Positions 25,953-35,131 of a stretch of DNA of 64,000 bases are shown one piece after another. Where the stretch lies: assembly GCA_963724365.1 (NCBI GenBank), contig CAVRUR010000011.1, positions 248,001-312,000 on the forward strand, given 5' to 3'. How positions within the stretch are numbered: position 1 is the first letter of the stretch; every line of letters begins with the position of its first letter. Source of the stretch: JALORV01 sp963724365. Its GTDB lineage: Bacteria > Pseudomonadota > Gammaproteobacteria > Burkholderiales > Burkholderiaceae_F. The translations under genes were made by a program, and so were the position numbers. Below the pieces are notes generated by a model, which made no database searches, was not told the DNA's origin, and saw nothing but the letters and a program-made list of their open reading frames with translations.

Positions 25953-26518
25953 TTCCATTCCTCCATCGCTGCCCGCAGCTTAGTCATCGCGTAGCGCAGG
26001 CGGCTCTTCACCGTTTCGTGCCCGGCCTGCGTGATCGACGCAATTTCCTCGAGTGACAAGCCGCCCTCGGCCTGCATCAGAAACGCCTCGCGCTGCACCG
26101 CGGGCAGCGCCTCCACCGCATCGACGAACGCCCGGGCCTGCGCCCGCGACAGCGCCTGCATGTCGGGCCGGTCGGCGTCGGGACCGGCCACATCGAAGGG
26201 CGCGTCGTCCGGGTCGTTGGCGGCGTCGTCCAAGCTGATCGCCTCGTCGCGCGCACGCCAATGATCGATCATCTTGCTGCGTGCCACCGTATAGAGCCAG
26301 GTCGTGAATTTCGCCCGAGGCTCGAAGCGCGCGGCATTCCGGATCACCGCCATCCAGGTCTCCTGCAGCAGGTCGTCGGCGGCAGCCGCTGTGGCCCCCT
26401 GTCGCAGGAAGTAGCGATACACCGGGCGCTCGTGCCGCTCGTACAGCTCACCGAATGCACGCGCGTCGCCGGCCGCATAGGCGGCAAGCAGCTCCTCATC
26501 GGTCGGCGCAGCGCTCAA
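25949..26518 (-). CDS. ECF-family RNA polymerase sigma factor
   Basis: 189 aa from a TTG at 26516-26518, which is preceded by GGGAG at the right distance; an open frame extends upstream to 26614. Region 2 is visible in DARAFGELYERHERPVYRYF, LLQETWMAVI and FTTWLYTVARSKMIDHWR. Region 4 is seen in LPAVQREAFLMQAEGGLSLEEIA and GHETVKSRLRYAMTKLR. It redirects RNA polymerase to a small regulon. The gene overlaps its likely anti-sigma partner by 4 bp. The exported protein encoded just upstream on the same strand may share its control. Confidence 0.92.
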   Translation of the reverse strand: MSAAPTDEELLAAYAAGDARAFGELYERHERPVYRYFLRQGATAAAADDLLQETWMAVIRNAARFEPRAKFTTWLYTVARSKMIDHWRARDEAISLDDAANDPDDAPFDVAGPDADRPDMQALSRAQARAFVDAVEALPAVQREAFLMQAEGGLSLEEIASITQAGHETVKSRLRYAMTKLRAAMEEWK

Positions 26519-26622
26519 TCGTGCTCCCAGTCGCGGCGTGGCGGCGCATGGCGCGGGCGATTGTGCCCGCAACGGCCGCCGTCCGATCGCCGCGATTGGG
26601 AGCTGAACCGCCAACGCAGGGC

Positions 26623-27450
26623 TCAGCGCAGCGGCGGATCGGCCACGAACCCCGCCGTCGCGGGGAATGGCTCCGGCACGGCACGAGGCGTCGGGATCAC
26701 GCCCATCGCGATCAGGTTATCGCGGCTGTCGTAGTGGATCGCGATCAGTTCGTTCGGCGTCGACTGCGCGCGCTCGAAGTCGGTGTACGAGGTCGGCGAC
26801 CGTTCGTTGCGTCCGTGTCCGGTGCCGAGTCGCTGCTCACGCGCGGGTGCGGCATCGGCCCGCTGACGCGCGTCCGATTCGTTGGCCGCGCTCGCTCCGG
26901 CCGCCGGGGCAGCGCCGTCACGAGCCGACTCCAGCTTCGATAACGGCGGCGATGCGGGCGGAGGCACGGGGCGCGCGCGTTCGCGAAACACGGCCACGCC
27001 GATGACGCCGACGTTGTCCGGCCGGCCTGTCCGCGCGGCATACGAGTCATTGAGCGCTGTGAACTCGAACGCGGCCACGCGCGCCATGTCCTTGCGCCAG
27101 CCGGTGATCTGTGCAAATTGCCCGTGCCTGAGCACGTAGCCAACCTGGTCGTGTGCCGCGGTGTCGCCGCTGACGACGTTGATACCGTCGACGGAAACCA
27201 CCGCCAGCGCCCGCCCACCGGCGCGGTTGCTCAGCGCAACGGCATAGCGACCGCCGGGCTTGCCGGGCACCCACCAGCGACCATGGTGCCAGTACATCGG
27301 TAGTGTCTCTCCCGTCGCGCGGTCCATGACCTGCACATCGATGAGCGAGCCAACCGCATGCGCGGGCGAGGCCAGTGCCAGCAGCGCCGTGCAAGCGGCG
27401 GCGAACAAGGACAGGCGGGCCGGGGTGGAACGAATCCAGCGGGTCAACAT
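26623..27450 (-). CDS. Exported protein of unknown function
   Basis: 275 aa. A clear signal peptide (MLTRWIRSTPARLSLFAAACTALLALASPAHA) is cut near residue 32. The mature protein starts with a compact beta-type domain of about 150 residues (YWHHGRWWVPGKPGGRYAVALSNRAG, ITGWRKDMARVAAFEFT), followed by a Pro/Ala-rich linker and a C-terminal segment. Start ATG 27450 has a GGAG site; the open frame upstream is ignored. It lies 104 bp upstream of the ECF sigma gene on the same strand. I do not recognise a family. Confidence 0.7.
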   Translation of the reverse strand: MLTRWIRSTPARLSLFAAACTALLALASPAHAVGSLIDVQVMDRATGETLPMYWHHGRWWVPGKPGGRYAVALSNRAGGRALAVVSVDGINVVSGDTAAHDQVGYVLRHGQFAQITGWRKDMARVAAFEFTALNDSYAARTGRPDNVGVIGVAVFRERARPVPPPASPPLSKLESARDGAAPAAGASAANESDARQRADAAPAREQRLGTGHGRNERSPTSYTDFERAQSTPNELIAIHYDSRDNLIAMGVIPTPRAVPEPFPATAGFVADPPLR

Positions 27451-27529
27451 CGGAGGTCTCCTGGTAGGTGGCCGATGCGCTGGAAACGCGGCTTCGGGGA
27501 CAATGGGGTTAAACGCCCGCCCCCGACCG

Positions 27530-28318
27530 ATGACCGACCTGCCCAGCCTGCTGCGCCAGCACCGCTCCATCCGGCGCTACCTCCCCGAGCCGATCGATCC
27601 GGCCCTGATCGACGAGGTCTGCGCCGACGCGATCGCCGGTGGTTCGTCGTCCGGCAATCTGAACAGTGTCTCGATCGTGCTGACGCGCGATCCCGAGCGC
27701 AAGCGGCGACTGTATGAACTCCACATGGAGCAACCAATGGTGCTCGAGGCGCCGCTGGTGATGACGTTTTGCGCCGACTGGCATCGCACGCGCAGCTGGC
27801 TGCGCCAGCGCGGTGCCCGCGATAACTTCAACAACCTTCTCGGCTATCACGTCGCTGCGTACGACGCGATGATCGTCGCGCAGAACGTCTGCCTAGGCTT
27901 CGAGGCGCGCGGGCTCGGCATCTGCTACATGGGCACGACGCTGTACGCACTCGCCGAGCTGATCGACTTCCTGCAGTTGCCCGAAACCGTGGTGCCGGTG
28001 ACGTCGATTGTCGCGGGCTACCCCGCCGAAGATCCGGCCAAGCGAGACCGCCTCCCGGCCCGGGCGCTGGTGCACGACGAGACCTACCGTGCTCCAACGT
28101 CGGCCGAGATTGACGCCATTTACGCGGAACGGGAAATGCGCGGCTGGCAACGCTACATGGCCATGCCCGAACTGAAGGCGCGGATCGAAGCCGAAGGCAT
28201 CACATCGCTCGCCGAGTTCTACACCAGCCGGATCAAGTACGACCCCGATTTCTTCGGCCCGAAGTCGACGGAGATCCGGTCACAGCTCGAACGGCAGGGC
28301 TTTCTCCCGCGCGACTGA
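27530..28318 (+). CDS. Nitroreductase family protein
   Basis: 262 aa flavoenzyme-like protein. The N-terminus has the FMN-binding HRSIRRYLPEPIDPALID signature, followed by GGSSSGNLNSVSIVL and a C-terminal GLGICYMGTTLYALAELIDFLQLP with the second FMN contact region. The length and pattern fit NfsA/Frp-type reductases using NAD(P)H; the substrate is unknown. I chose ATG 27530 rather than the longer frame starting at 27260, which would overlap the opposite-strand exported-protein gene. The AtaL-like gene follows after 8 bp. Confidence 0.88.
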   Translation: MTDLPSLLRQHRSIRRYLPEPIDPALIDEVCADAIAGGSSSGNLNSVSIVLTRDPERKRRLYELHMEQPMVLEAPLVMTFCADWHRTRSWLRQRGARDNFNNLLGYHVAAYDAMIVAQNVCLGFEARGLGICYMGTTLYALAELIDFLQLPETVVPVTSIVAGYPAEDPAKRDRLPARALVHDETYRAPTSAEIDAIYAEREMRGWQRYMAMPELKARIEAEGITSLAEFYTSRIKYDPDFFGPKSTEIRSQLERQGFLPRD

Positions 28319-28326
28319 GACCCGGA

Positions 28327-28812
28327 ATGCGCTTCGAACACCTGGTCGAGATCAACGACCCGCTGATGCCTTTGCTGACGGAGGTCTCGCGTGCGCAGCT
28401 CTGGCGCGGGCTGGTACTGCGGGCGGAGGAACCGACCCGGTTCGTGGTCGGACTGGAGGGCGCGACGGTCGATGCACGGCGCGAACTGAGTGGTGTCACT
28501 GAACTCGAACGCACGCTTGACTACGGCAGCTTCAAAGTGCGCGACCGCGTGCGGCTGATGCCGGAGCATCGCACCGAGATCCGTACCGCCGCGGGCGTGT
28601 CGTGGCCGGCCAGCCGGATGTCGATCACGATCGAGGAGCCCACGCCAGATGCGCTTTTCCTGCGCTTCGTCTACGAGGCCGATTCCGAGATCGTCGGCAA
28701 AGGCGACCTGGACAAGATGACGGTCACGCTTCGACAGCAGGCCTACGAAGGCGCCGATCTTGACACCGTGGTGCGCATCCGCGTGCTGGCCGAGGCCGGA
28801 ACACTCGGCTGA
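28327..28812 (+). CDS. AtaL-like SRPBCC family protein (DUF1857)
   Basis: 161 aa. The start MRFEHLVEINDP and segments QLWRGLVLRAEEP and LDYGSFKVRDRVRL match the AtaL-like/DUF1857 branch of the START/SRPBCC ligand-binding fold. No catalytic residue set is defined for this family. The gene is 8 bp after the nitroreductase gene and probably in its operon. Confidence 0.8.
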   Translation: MRFEHLVEINDPLMPLLTEVSRAQLWRGLVLRAEEPTRFVVGLEGATVDARRELSGVTELERTLDYGSFKVRDRVRLMPEHRTEIRTAAGVSWPASRMSITIEEPTPDALFLRFVYEADSEIVGKGDLDKMTVTLRQQAYEGADLDTVVRIRVLAEAGTLG

Positions 28813-28867
28813 ACCGGGCGGAACCCGCGCTCACGTCGTCTTACGCCCCCGGAGGGTCGGTTCGCAT

Positions 28868-30007
28868 TTACTCGGGCAGACAGACGCGGCCTTCGAACAG
28901 CCGCCGCGCGGTGCGGAAGAAGCTGCCCGCCTGGGCGTACCAGCCGTCGCGGTCCTTGCGCACCTCGGCCGAAACGGTCAGCACTCCCGACGGCATACCG
29001 AGCCGCAGCGGGCCGTTGCCGGGATAGCGCGCAACGGTGTGCACCAGCGAATCCGGCAGGCTGGCCGCGACGGCGACGCATAGCGAGGCCGTCAGCGGCA
29101 GTGCGCGGTGGGGCTGGTTGCTCGAGATCATCCGCACCGCCAGGTCCGCCGTGTCGGCGCCGAAGTCCTCGCCGTCGAGCGAGGTCCAGGCGGTCGGCGC
29201 GGCAACAATGCCGATCGACGGCGTGGTCGCCTTCGCGCGCGCCGTCGCAATGTCCGGAGCGATGCCCATCGCCACGGAAGCATGGGCACGGATCGCCAGC
29301 AGCGCTTCCATCACGCGCGGGTCGCGTTCGATCTGGTCCGGCGTTTCGCTGCCCGTGAGGCCGAGGCTCTCGGCGCGAACAAAGGCGCAGGCGTTGCCGG
29401 CGTCGACCATCGAGACGTCGATGCGTCCGACGCCTGGAACATCGAGCTCCTCCACCACATCTCCGGTCGGCAGCAGCTTGCCGGTGATCGCGCCGCCGGG
29501 CTCGAGGAACTCGAGTCGGATCGGCGCGCCGGTGCCGGCCACCCCGGGGATCGTGAATGTCCCGTTCTGGATGGCCCGGCCATCTCGCACTTCGAACGTC
29601 GAGTGAATGATCTTGCGGGTATTGGTGTTGTGGATGCGCACCGTCACCGGGCCGTCGGCTGCAAAGATCAGCCCCTCGTCGACCGCGAACGGACCGATGG
29701 CTGAACTCATGTTGCCGCAGTTGCCGCTCATGTCGACACGTGCCTCGCGGATCGACACCTGAGCGAAGGTGTAGTCGATATCGGCGTCGGCGCGCGATGG
29801 CCGCCCGACGACACAGACCTTGGACAGCGACGACAGTCCGCCGCCCATGCCGTTGAGCTGACGGCCGTTGGCGTCCGGCGACCCCATCGCCATCGCGAAG
29901 ATCGGGTCCCAGCGTGCCGGGTCCGCCGGCAGGTCGGCCGCCTTGAACATGATGCCCTTGCTGGTGCCGCCGCGCATGAAGACGGCGGGTATCGTGCGTG
30001 ATCTCAT
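28868..30007 (-). CDS. PrpF-family isomerase (aconitate/oxalomesaconate isomerase-like)
   Basis: 379 aa. Diaminopimelate-epimerase-like fold. Visible features are FMRGGTSKGIMF at the N-terminus and SGNCGNMSSAIGPFAV with the catalytic Cys (about residue 97), plus VDAGNACAF and GSET later. Family members isomerise 2-methylaconitate (PrpF) or 4-oxalomesaconate (GalD). No prpBCD neighbour is present, so PrpF itself is not certain and I leave the symbol empty. It is divergent from queC with only 29 bp between starts. Confidence 0.85.
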   Translation of the reverse strand: MRSRTIPAVFMRGGTSKGIMFKAADLPADPARWDPIFAMAMGSPDANGRQLNGMGGGLSSLSKVCVVGRPSRADADIDYTFAQVSIREARVDMSGNCGNMSSAIGPFAVDEGLIFAADGPVTVRIHNTNTRKIIHSTFEVRDGRAIQNGTFTIPGVAGTGAPIRLEFLEPGGAITGKLLPTGDVVEELDVPGVGRIDVSMVDAGNACAFVRAESLGLTGSETPDQIERDPRVMEALLAIRAHASVAMGIAPDIATARAKATTPSIGIVAAPTAWTSLDGEDFGADTADLAVRMISSNQPHRALPLTASLCVAVAASLPDSLVHTVARYPGNGPLRLGMPSGVLTVSAEVRKDRDGWYAQAGSFFRTARRLFEGRVCLPE

Positions 30008-30036
30008 TCCGCGAGTATGCCCACTACACTCGCCGA

Positions 30037-30759
30037 ATGCATGATCGAGCGCTGGTTCTGTTCTCCGGAGGGCAGGATTCCGCCACCTGCCTCGCTTGGG
30101 CGCTGGCCCGATATCGCGAAGTCGAGACGGTCGGCTTCGACTATGGCCAGCGCCACGTCATTGAACTCGAGGTCCGGCCGCGCCTGCTCGCGGCCCTGCG
30201 CGATCAATTCCCCGGCTGGCGCGGGCGGCTCGGTGCCGACCACTTCGTGCCGATGCGCGAGTTGGCGCAACTGTCAGATACCGCCCTGACCCAGACCGCC
30301 GAAATCCGCATGAGCGCGAAGGGACTGCCCACCACCTTCGTGCCGGGCCGCAACCTGCTGTTCTTCACCTACGCCGCCGCCATTGCCTACCGGCGCGACA
30401 TCCCGGTGCTGGTCGGCGGCATGTGCGAGACCGATTACTCCGGTTATCCCGACTGCCGCGACGACACGCTCAAGGCCATGCAAATTGCCCTGTCGCTCGG
30501 CATGGACCAGCGCTTCACGGTCGAGACGCCGCTGATGTGGCTGACCAAGGCGCAGACATGGCAACTCGCGCACGACCTCGGCGGCGACGCGTTGGTCGAC
30601 CTGATCCGCCGCGAGACCCACACCTGCTATCTCGGCGACCGGGCGACCCGACATGACTGGGGCGTGGGCTGCGGGCAGTGCCCGGCGTGCGAACTGCGGG
30701 CGGAGGGGTGGAGGGAGTGGATCGCGGGTCCGCCCCGCGAGGCGGCTAACTCGGCTTGA
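30037..30759 (+). CDS. queC: 7-cyano-7-deazaguanine synthase (queuosine biosynthesis)
   Basis: 240 aa. Converts 7-carboxy-7-deazaguanine to preQ0 using ATP and ammonia. The PP-loop motif SGGQDSATCLAWAL is at the N-terminus, GRNLLFFTYAAAIAYRR in the middle, and a zinc site near the C-terminus is formed by CYLG and CGQCPACELR. ATG 30037 is chosen over an in-frame upstream start because it lies just before the PP-loop strand. Its 3' end overlaps the convergent HD-GYP gene by 14 bp. Confidence 0.95.
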   Translation: MHDRALVLFSGGQDSATCLAWALARYREVETVGFDYGQRHVIELEVRPRLLAALRDQFPGWRGRLGADHFVPMRELAQLSDTALTQTAEIRMSAKGLPTTFVPGRNLLFFTYAAAIAYRRDIPVLVGGMCETDYSGYPDCRDDTLKAMQIALSLGMDQRFTVETPLMWLTKAQTWQLAHDLGGDALVDLIRRETHTCYLGDRATRHDWGVGCGQCPACELRAEGWREWIAGPPREAANSA

Positions 30760-32602
30760 CCGCCCGCAGCCGCGCCAGCTGCTGCTGACGCGCCTGTTCG
30801 TTCATCTGCTCGCCCGGGGCCGGACGCATCAGACGCTCGACCAGCGAACGGCGCATCGTCCACAGCGGAGTCTGCTGGGCGGACTGGGCCAGGTAGGCGT
30901 CGACGTCAGCGTGCTTGCCATACGTGCGCCGCACGATCGGGATGAACTGCTCGACGAGCTTGGGATCGAACTGCCGGCCGCTTTCGCGCATCAGATGCCC
31001 GAGAGTCTCCTCAACACGCCAGGCTGATCGCCACGGCCGCTGGTGGACAAGGGAGTCGAATGCATCGCAGATGCCGACGATGCGTGCCGGGAGCGGGATC
31101 GCATCTCCTGAAATACCGTCCGGATAACCCTCCCCCGACCAGCACTCGTGGTGATAGCGGGCGATCTCTTCGGCCAGCGCGGCATAGGGCACCTTGGCCC
31201 GGATCAGGAAGTCGGCTCCCGTGGCAGCGTGTGTCTCGATCAACTGGCGTTCGCCCTGCGACAGCGCGGTGCGTTTGCGGATTACAGAGTCGGGAATCAC
31301 CACTTTGCCGATGTCATGTAGCCGGGCCGCCAGTTCGATGCGCTTGGCCTCCTCAGAATCGACGCCTGCCTCGAGAGCCAGCATGTGCGCCCACATCGCC
31401 ACGCGGAATGCATGCTCGCCGCTGTCCTCTTCGCGGAGTTCAACCGTGAGCGCCATGTGCTCAAGGAACTCGCCCTGACGAGCTGCCGCATCCTCGAGCT
31501 TCTGTCGAAGCGCTTCGTCCTTGTCTTCAATCGCACGCAGACTTGCCGTGTCACTGTCAGGCAGCCCAAGCCGCTGCAGGTGCTGTTGCTGTTGCTGCAT
31601 GATCGCTTCGCGATGGACGTTGCGCACGTGCATCATGAGTTCGCGATTCATCGATAGCGCGCGATCCGGCTGGCCCGCCTTCTCGTAGGCGCTGACCGAG
31701 GCTCGAAGCGCTTCCTGGTATGCGGAGGCAAGAATCTTCGACTGATCGCGTATCGCGACAATCCGGGAGATGCCGACGTCGACGTTGCCCTTGTAGACCT
31801 CGACCAGGCCACTGACTGTGGCCGCCGAGATTTTGGCGCGGACCGCACCCGACTTGGCCGCCATCTCGCGGGCGACCGCCGCCCGCTGGGCGGCGTCGTC
31901 GACCCGGTTGAGCGCGAGCAGCAGCTGGGAGTATGTCGCCTCGACAAGCGCCCGAAGCTGATCCTGTTCGCGATCTTTCGGAGCTAACAACAGTTCGATC
32001 GCCGTCTCGGACGCGTCGACACCCTTCAGGTACTCATGAAGAAACAGGCTACATACTGCGACCCCATGCAGGGCACGAGCCCTGACCCCTGCCGCAACAG
32101 CTTCATCGTCAATGTCGACCGCCAAGGCTTCTGATCGCTCGTAGCTGAGTCGAGCGTCCGTGTACAAAGTCGCTTCAAGGTATGTGAGCCCGATGTTGCC
32201 CCAGACGGCTGCAATGCCGACTTTCTCGTCGGTCCGTTCAGCAATCTCGAGCGCTTGCATCAGGCTACGCAAAGCGTCTGGCGTATTTCGAGTAGCCGTC
32301 AGGATGAGCCCTTGGATTGAAAGCGCCCTGCGTAGCTGGGTTTGGTCACCGCTTTGTTCCGCGAGCATCGCCGCGAGGGCAATAGGCTCCACCGCACCAA
32401 ACACCTTCTGACCGTGGAGGTAGTACTGGCTGGCCGCATTGATCAAGAGCGCGACACGACGCGTCGGATTCGCAGTGAATGGAACAGCGCGGAGGCGCTT
32501 CAACCAATCATCTAGATACGCCGGCAGGTCCGCGGGCGGGGATGCGATATTTCGACGCAACTCCTGCTCAAGCGCGTCAAATTGCGCGTCAGACTCGTCC
32601 AT
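30746..32602 (-). CDS. TPR-like/HD-GYP protein A (putative cyclic-di-GMP phosphodiesterase, peptide-responsive candidate)
   Basis: 618 aa. Residues 1-330 are a run of helical repeats of TPR character (YYLHGQKVFGAVEPIALAAM, RALSIQGLILTATR, AAVWGNIGLTYLEA). A coiled linker (about 330-385) leads to an HD-GYP domain. All metal-binding residues are present: His397, the HDIGK motif at 429-433, His458, His484/His485 and Asp513, with GYP at 492-494. Active HD-GYP domains hydrolyse cyclic-di-GMP. No receiver domain is seen, so the TPR part is the likely input. I chose ATG 32602 because the paralogue starts the same way (MD...EL) and the upstream frame runs into a divergent peptide gene. It aligns with protein B without gaps through at least residue 500. 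It faces the 44-aa GG-peptide gene across 183 bp. Confidence 0.88.
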   Translation of the reverse strand: MDESDAQFDALEQELRRNIASPPADLPAYLDDWLKRLRAVPFTANPTRRVALLINAASQYYLHGQKVFGAVEPIALAAMLAEQSGDQTQLRRALSIQGLILTATRNTPDALRSLMQALEIAERTDEKVGIAAVWGNIGLTYLEATLYTDARLSYERSEALAVDIDDEAVAAGVRARALHGVAVCSLFLHEYLKGVDASETAIELLLAPKDREQDQLRALVEATYSQLLLALNRVDDAAQRAAVAREMAAKSGAVRAKISAATVSGLVEVYKGNVDVGISRIVAIRDQSKILASAYQEALRASVSAYEKAGQPDRALSMNRELMMHVRNVHREAIMQQQQQHLQRLGLPDSDTASLRAIEDKDEALRQKLEDAAARQGEFLEHMALTVELREEDSGEHAFRVAMWAHMLALEAGVDSEEAKRIELAARLHDIGKVVIPDSVIRKRTALSQGERQLIETHAATGADFLIRAKVPYAALAEEIARYHHECWSGEGYPDGISGDAIPLPARIVGICDAFDSLVHQRPWRSAWRVEETLGHLMRESGRQFDPKLVEQFIPIVRRTYGKHADVDAYLAQSAQQTPLWTMRRSLVERLMRPAPGEQMNEQARQQQLARLRAVKPS

Positions 32603-32785
32603 CAGGGGCGCCGACCGGGATTCGGTTGGCAAAAGGGAGGCTTCTCGATTCTGCCTTGACTTGCGGCGAAAGCAAACTCCGGTAAGTAGGGATTTCCCAA
32701 CCGCCGGAAACCCTTCACAGTTCGCTCCGTGCACGCCACTAAGCGTGCCCAGAAACCAAACCAACATACCGCGGAAGAGGACACC

Positions 32786-32920
32786 ATGATCATCGAGACG
32801 CTTGAGCTGAACGCCGTTGCCGAAGTTGCCAAGAATGACGACGCCTTTGAGTTGCTCGCTCTGTCGCTGGACGATCTGGACCTGGTTGGCGGCGGACATT
32901 CCATCGGGAACCTCGTCTGA
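32786..32920 (+). CDS. Mini-peptide A with double-glycine export leader (predicted core HSIGNLV)
   Basis: 44 aa. The ribosome site AGAGGA lies 5 bases before the ATG. The leader fits the double-glycine consensus: counting back from Gly37, L-12, S-11, D-8, L-7, V-4, G-2, G-1 (segment LSLDDLDLVGGG, residues 26-37). Cleavage after Gly37 leaves only seven residues, HSIGNLV. The leader aligns position for position with mini-peptide B around residues 30-37 (DLDxVGGG). The gene is divergent from HD-GYP protein A and ends in an intrinsic terminator. A core this short is far below known bacteriocins, so a signal peptide is more likely. A C39-peptidase transporter is encoded about 3-5 kb downstream. 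Confidence 0.8.
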   Translation: MIIETLELNAVAEVAKNDDAFELLALSLDDLDLVGGGHSIGNLV

Positions 32921-33041
32921 CCGACCACAATTCAGAACGCAGTGAAGCGGTAGGTCTCCGCTCCATCCCAAGTTTCCGCGTATCGCATCTGCGGTACGCC
33001 CAAGGGTCGCCAGAACCCCGACAGATTTTCCGCAACTATCA

Positions 33042-33066
33042 CGGCGCCGACGGGCGCCGTTTTTTT
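33042..33066 (+). terminator. Intrinsic terminator after mini-peptide A
   Basis: A 7-bp stem, CGGCGCC (33042-33048) / GGCGCCG (33053-33059), with loop GACG, is followed by seven T (33060-33066). The preceding sequence GCAACTATCA is almost the same as before the terminator of mini-peptide B. The hairpin lies 121 bp after the peptide stop and 11 bp beyond the stop of the convergent HD-GYP B gene. The T-tract serves only the + strand. Confidence 0.9.
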
Positions 33067-33076
33067 GTCCAAAAGC

Positions 33077-34942
33077 TTAGGACGACTTATCTGGCGTGCG
33101 TCGGAATCGGCTCTGCGGTTGTTGGCGCGGCTGTTCATTCGCCTCTGTGCCGTCCGGTTCCGAACGAGTTGCCCTCTCCTCGACACTGCGCCGAACGGCC
33201 GAGAGTGTCGTTGTCTGGGCGACGCTGGTGAGGAAGGCGTTAACGTCCTTGTACTCGCGGTAGATTCGCCGCACGAGTGGTATGAAGCGATCGACAAGGT
33301 GCGGGTCAAACTGCCGTTCCCGTTCTCGCGCAAGCTGTCCGAGGGCCTCTTCAACCGTGTGTGCACGTCGATAGACACGATCATGGACCATCGCATCGAA
33401 GGCGTCGCACAGGCCGACGATGCGCGCGGGTAGCGGTATGGCATTGCCTGCCAGTTGCTCGGGGTACCCCCCGCCATCCCAGTGCTCGTGGTGATGGCGC
33501 GCAATCTCTTCGGCAAGCGTCGCGTAGGGGAGCCGAGCACGACTCAACATGTCTGCCCCATTGGCGGCGTGCGTCTCGATGATGTGCCGTTCGCCAGCAG
33601 AGAGCGCAGTCTTCTTGAGAATGACCGAATCGGGGATGACGATCTTGCCGATGTCATGAAGTCGAGCGGCCTGCTCTAGTCGCGTCGCTTCCGCTTCGCT
33701 CATGTCGGTCTCGATAGCGAGCATCTTCGCCCACATCGCTACGCGGAATGCGTGCTCGCCGGCGGGCTCTTCTCGCAACTCGACCCGCATCGCTATCTGT
33801 TCGAGGAACTCGTACTGCTTGGCCGCGAGTTCCATGAGGTTCGCCTTGAGCTTCTCGTCGGTCGCTTCCAGCGCCTCAAGGCCTGCTGCATCGGGAGCCG
33901 GCAACTGCAACCTCTGCAAATGCAACGCCTGGTGCAGTTCAATCGCCTCCTGATTTGCCCTACGCATTCGCATCATGACTTCCCGATGCGCTGAGACGGC
34001 ACGATCGGGCTTCCCTGCCCGCTCAAATGCCAGGACCGAGGCCTGCAGTGTTTCGTAGAGCAAGTCCGAATGCTTACGCGCCTGTTCAACCGCGCCCGCG
34101 ATGCGAGAGAGACCGACGTCCTGATGGCCGCTGTAGACCTCGACCAGGCCGCGGGTTGACGCCGCCGACAACGACGCCCGCGCCGACTTGGCGCGCTCTG
34201 CCATGGCACGCGCATACTCGGACCTCGCCACCGCCTCCTCGATTCGGTTGGTGGCCAGCAGCAGTCGCACGTAAGTCGACTCGGTAAGTACCCGTGTCTG
34301 TTCCTGGTCCCGGTTCGTCGGTTCCCGAAGAAGCGCGATCGCCTCCTCGACGCTGTCGAGGCCTCGCAGGTATTCGTGCAAACGCAGGCTGCAGAAAGCT
34401 GATCCATGCAGCGCCTTCGCGGCGGCATATCGTGCCTCCGCGGAGTCTGGCAGCTCACAAGCCATTGCAAGAGCCCGCTCAAACGACACTCGCGCGTCCG
34501 TGAAAAGCGTCGCGTCTGAGAACGCAGTGGCTATGTTGATCCAGGCAGCGACGACAAAGTACTGCTCGCCGAGTTGCTCGGCCAGATCGAGCGCGCGCAG
34601 CAAACTGTTGACCGCGTCTGTGAGATTGTAGGTTGCGCTGAGGATGAGCCCTTGAAGGTTCAGGGCCTTGCGAAGCTGCGACTTGTCGCCCGCTTGGTCG
34701 GAGAGCATCACCGCAAGTGCAATCGGCTCCACTCCACTGAACACTTTCTGACCGTGGAAGTAGTACTGCGCGGCCACGTCGAAAAGTACGGTGATGCGCC
34801 GCGGCGGTGAGACGGGGTACGGGACCGCTTTCAGCCGAGCAAGGCAGCGGTCTAGGAATGCGGGGGTATCCGGTACAGGAGCCGTGAGGTTTCGCTGCAG
34901 TTCGTCCGCGATCCTCGATAACTCTTCTTCGTGAGTGTCCAT
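33077..34942 (-). CDS. TPR-like/HD-GYP protein B (paralogue of protein A)
   Basis: 621 aa, collinear with protein A: every landmark has the same residue number, including QYYFHGQKVFSGVEPIALAVML at 59-80, LHEYLRGLDS at 188-197, His397, HDIGK at 429-433, His458, His484/His485 and GYP at 492-494. The helical TPR-like half, linker and HD-GYP half are as in A; the last 40 residues diverge. ATG 34942 gives the same N-terminal length as A. Tandem duplication together with the facing mini-peptide gene is the simplest history. The catalytic domain looks intact. The gene is separated from mini-peptide B by 189 bp, which must hold both promoters. Confidence 0.88.
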   Translation of the reverse strand: MDTHEEELSRIADELQRNLTAPVPDTPAFLDRCLARLKAVPYPVSPPRRITVLFDVAAQYYFHGQKVFSGVEPIALAVMLSDQAGDKSQLRKALNLQGLILSATYNLTDAVNSLLRALDLAEQLGEQYFVVAAWINIATAFSDATLFTDARVSFERALAMACELPDSAEARYAAAKALHGSAFCSLRLHEYLRGLDSVEEAIALLREPTNRDQEQTRVLTESTYVRLLLATNRIEEAVARSEYARAMAERAKSARASLSAASTRGLVEVYSGHQDVGLSRIAGAVEQARKHSDLLYETLQASVLAFERAGKPDRAVSAHREVMMRMRRANQEAIELHQALHLQRLQLPAPDAAGLEALEATDEKLKANLMELAAKQYEFLEQIAMRVELREEPAGEHAFRVAMWAKMLAIETDMSEAEATRLEQAARLHDIGKIVIPDSVILKKTALSAGERHIIETHAANGADMLSRARLPYATLAEEIARHHHEHWDGGGYPEQLAGNAIPLPARIVGLCDAFDAMVHDRVYRRAHTVEEALGQLARERERQFDPHLVDRFIPLVRRIYREYKDVNAFLTSVAQTTTLSAVRRSVEERATRSEPDGTEANEQPRQQPQSRFRRTPDKSS

Positions 34943-35131
34943 CAGGTCGCCGCTGGCCAAGCCGGCAGACGGAAAAAAGCTGCCGGAGTCTGCCCTAGGG
35001 CCGCGAGTCTGGAAAGTGCTTTAAGAGGGGATTTTCGAGACGCGCTCGAACGTTCAGAGTTCACCCCATGCCGGCCCAGCTGCGGGACGGTAAAGACCAA
35101 CCAAAACAGTCTGCGGAATAGGATACCCATC

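Noticed and set aside
32439..32789. 116-aa + strand frame overlapping the start of HD-GYP A and ending just after the mini-peptide A start
   Set aside because: No motif or ribosome site; the mini-peptide frame with a good AGAGGA site is the supported gene here.
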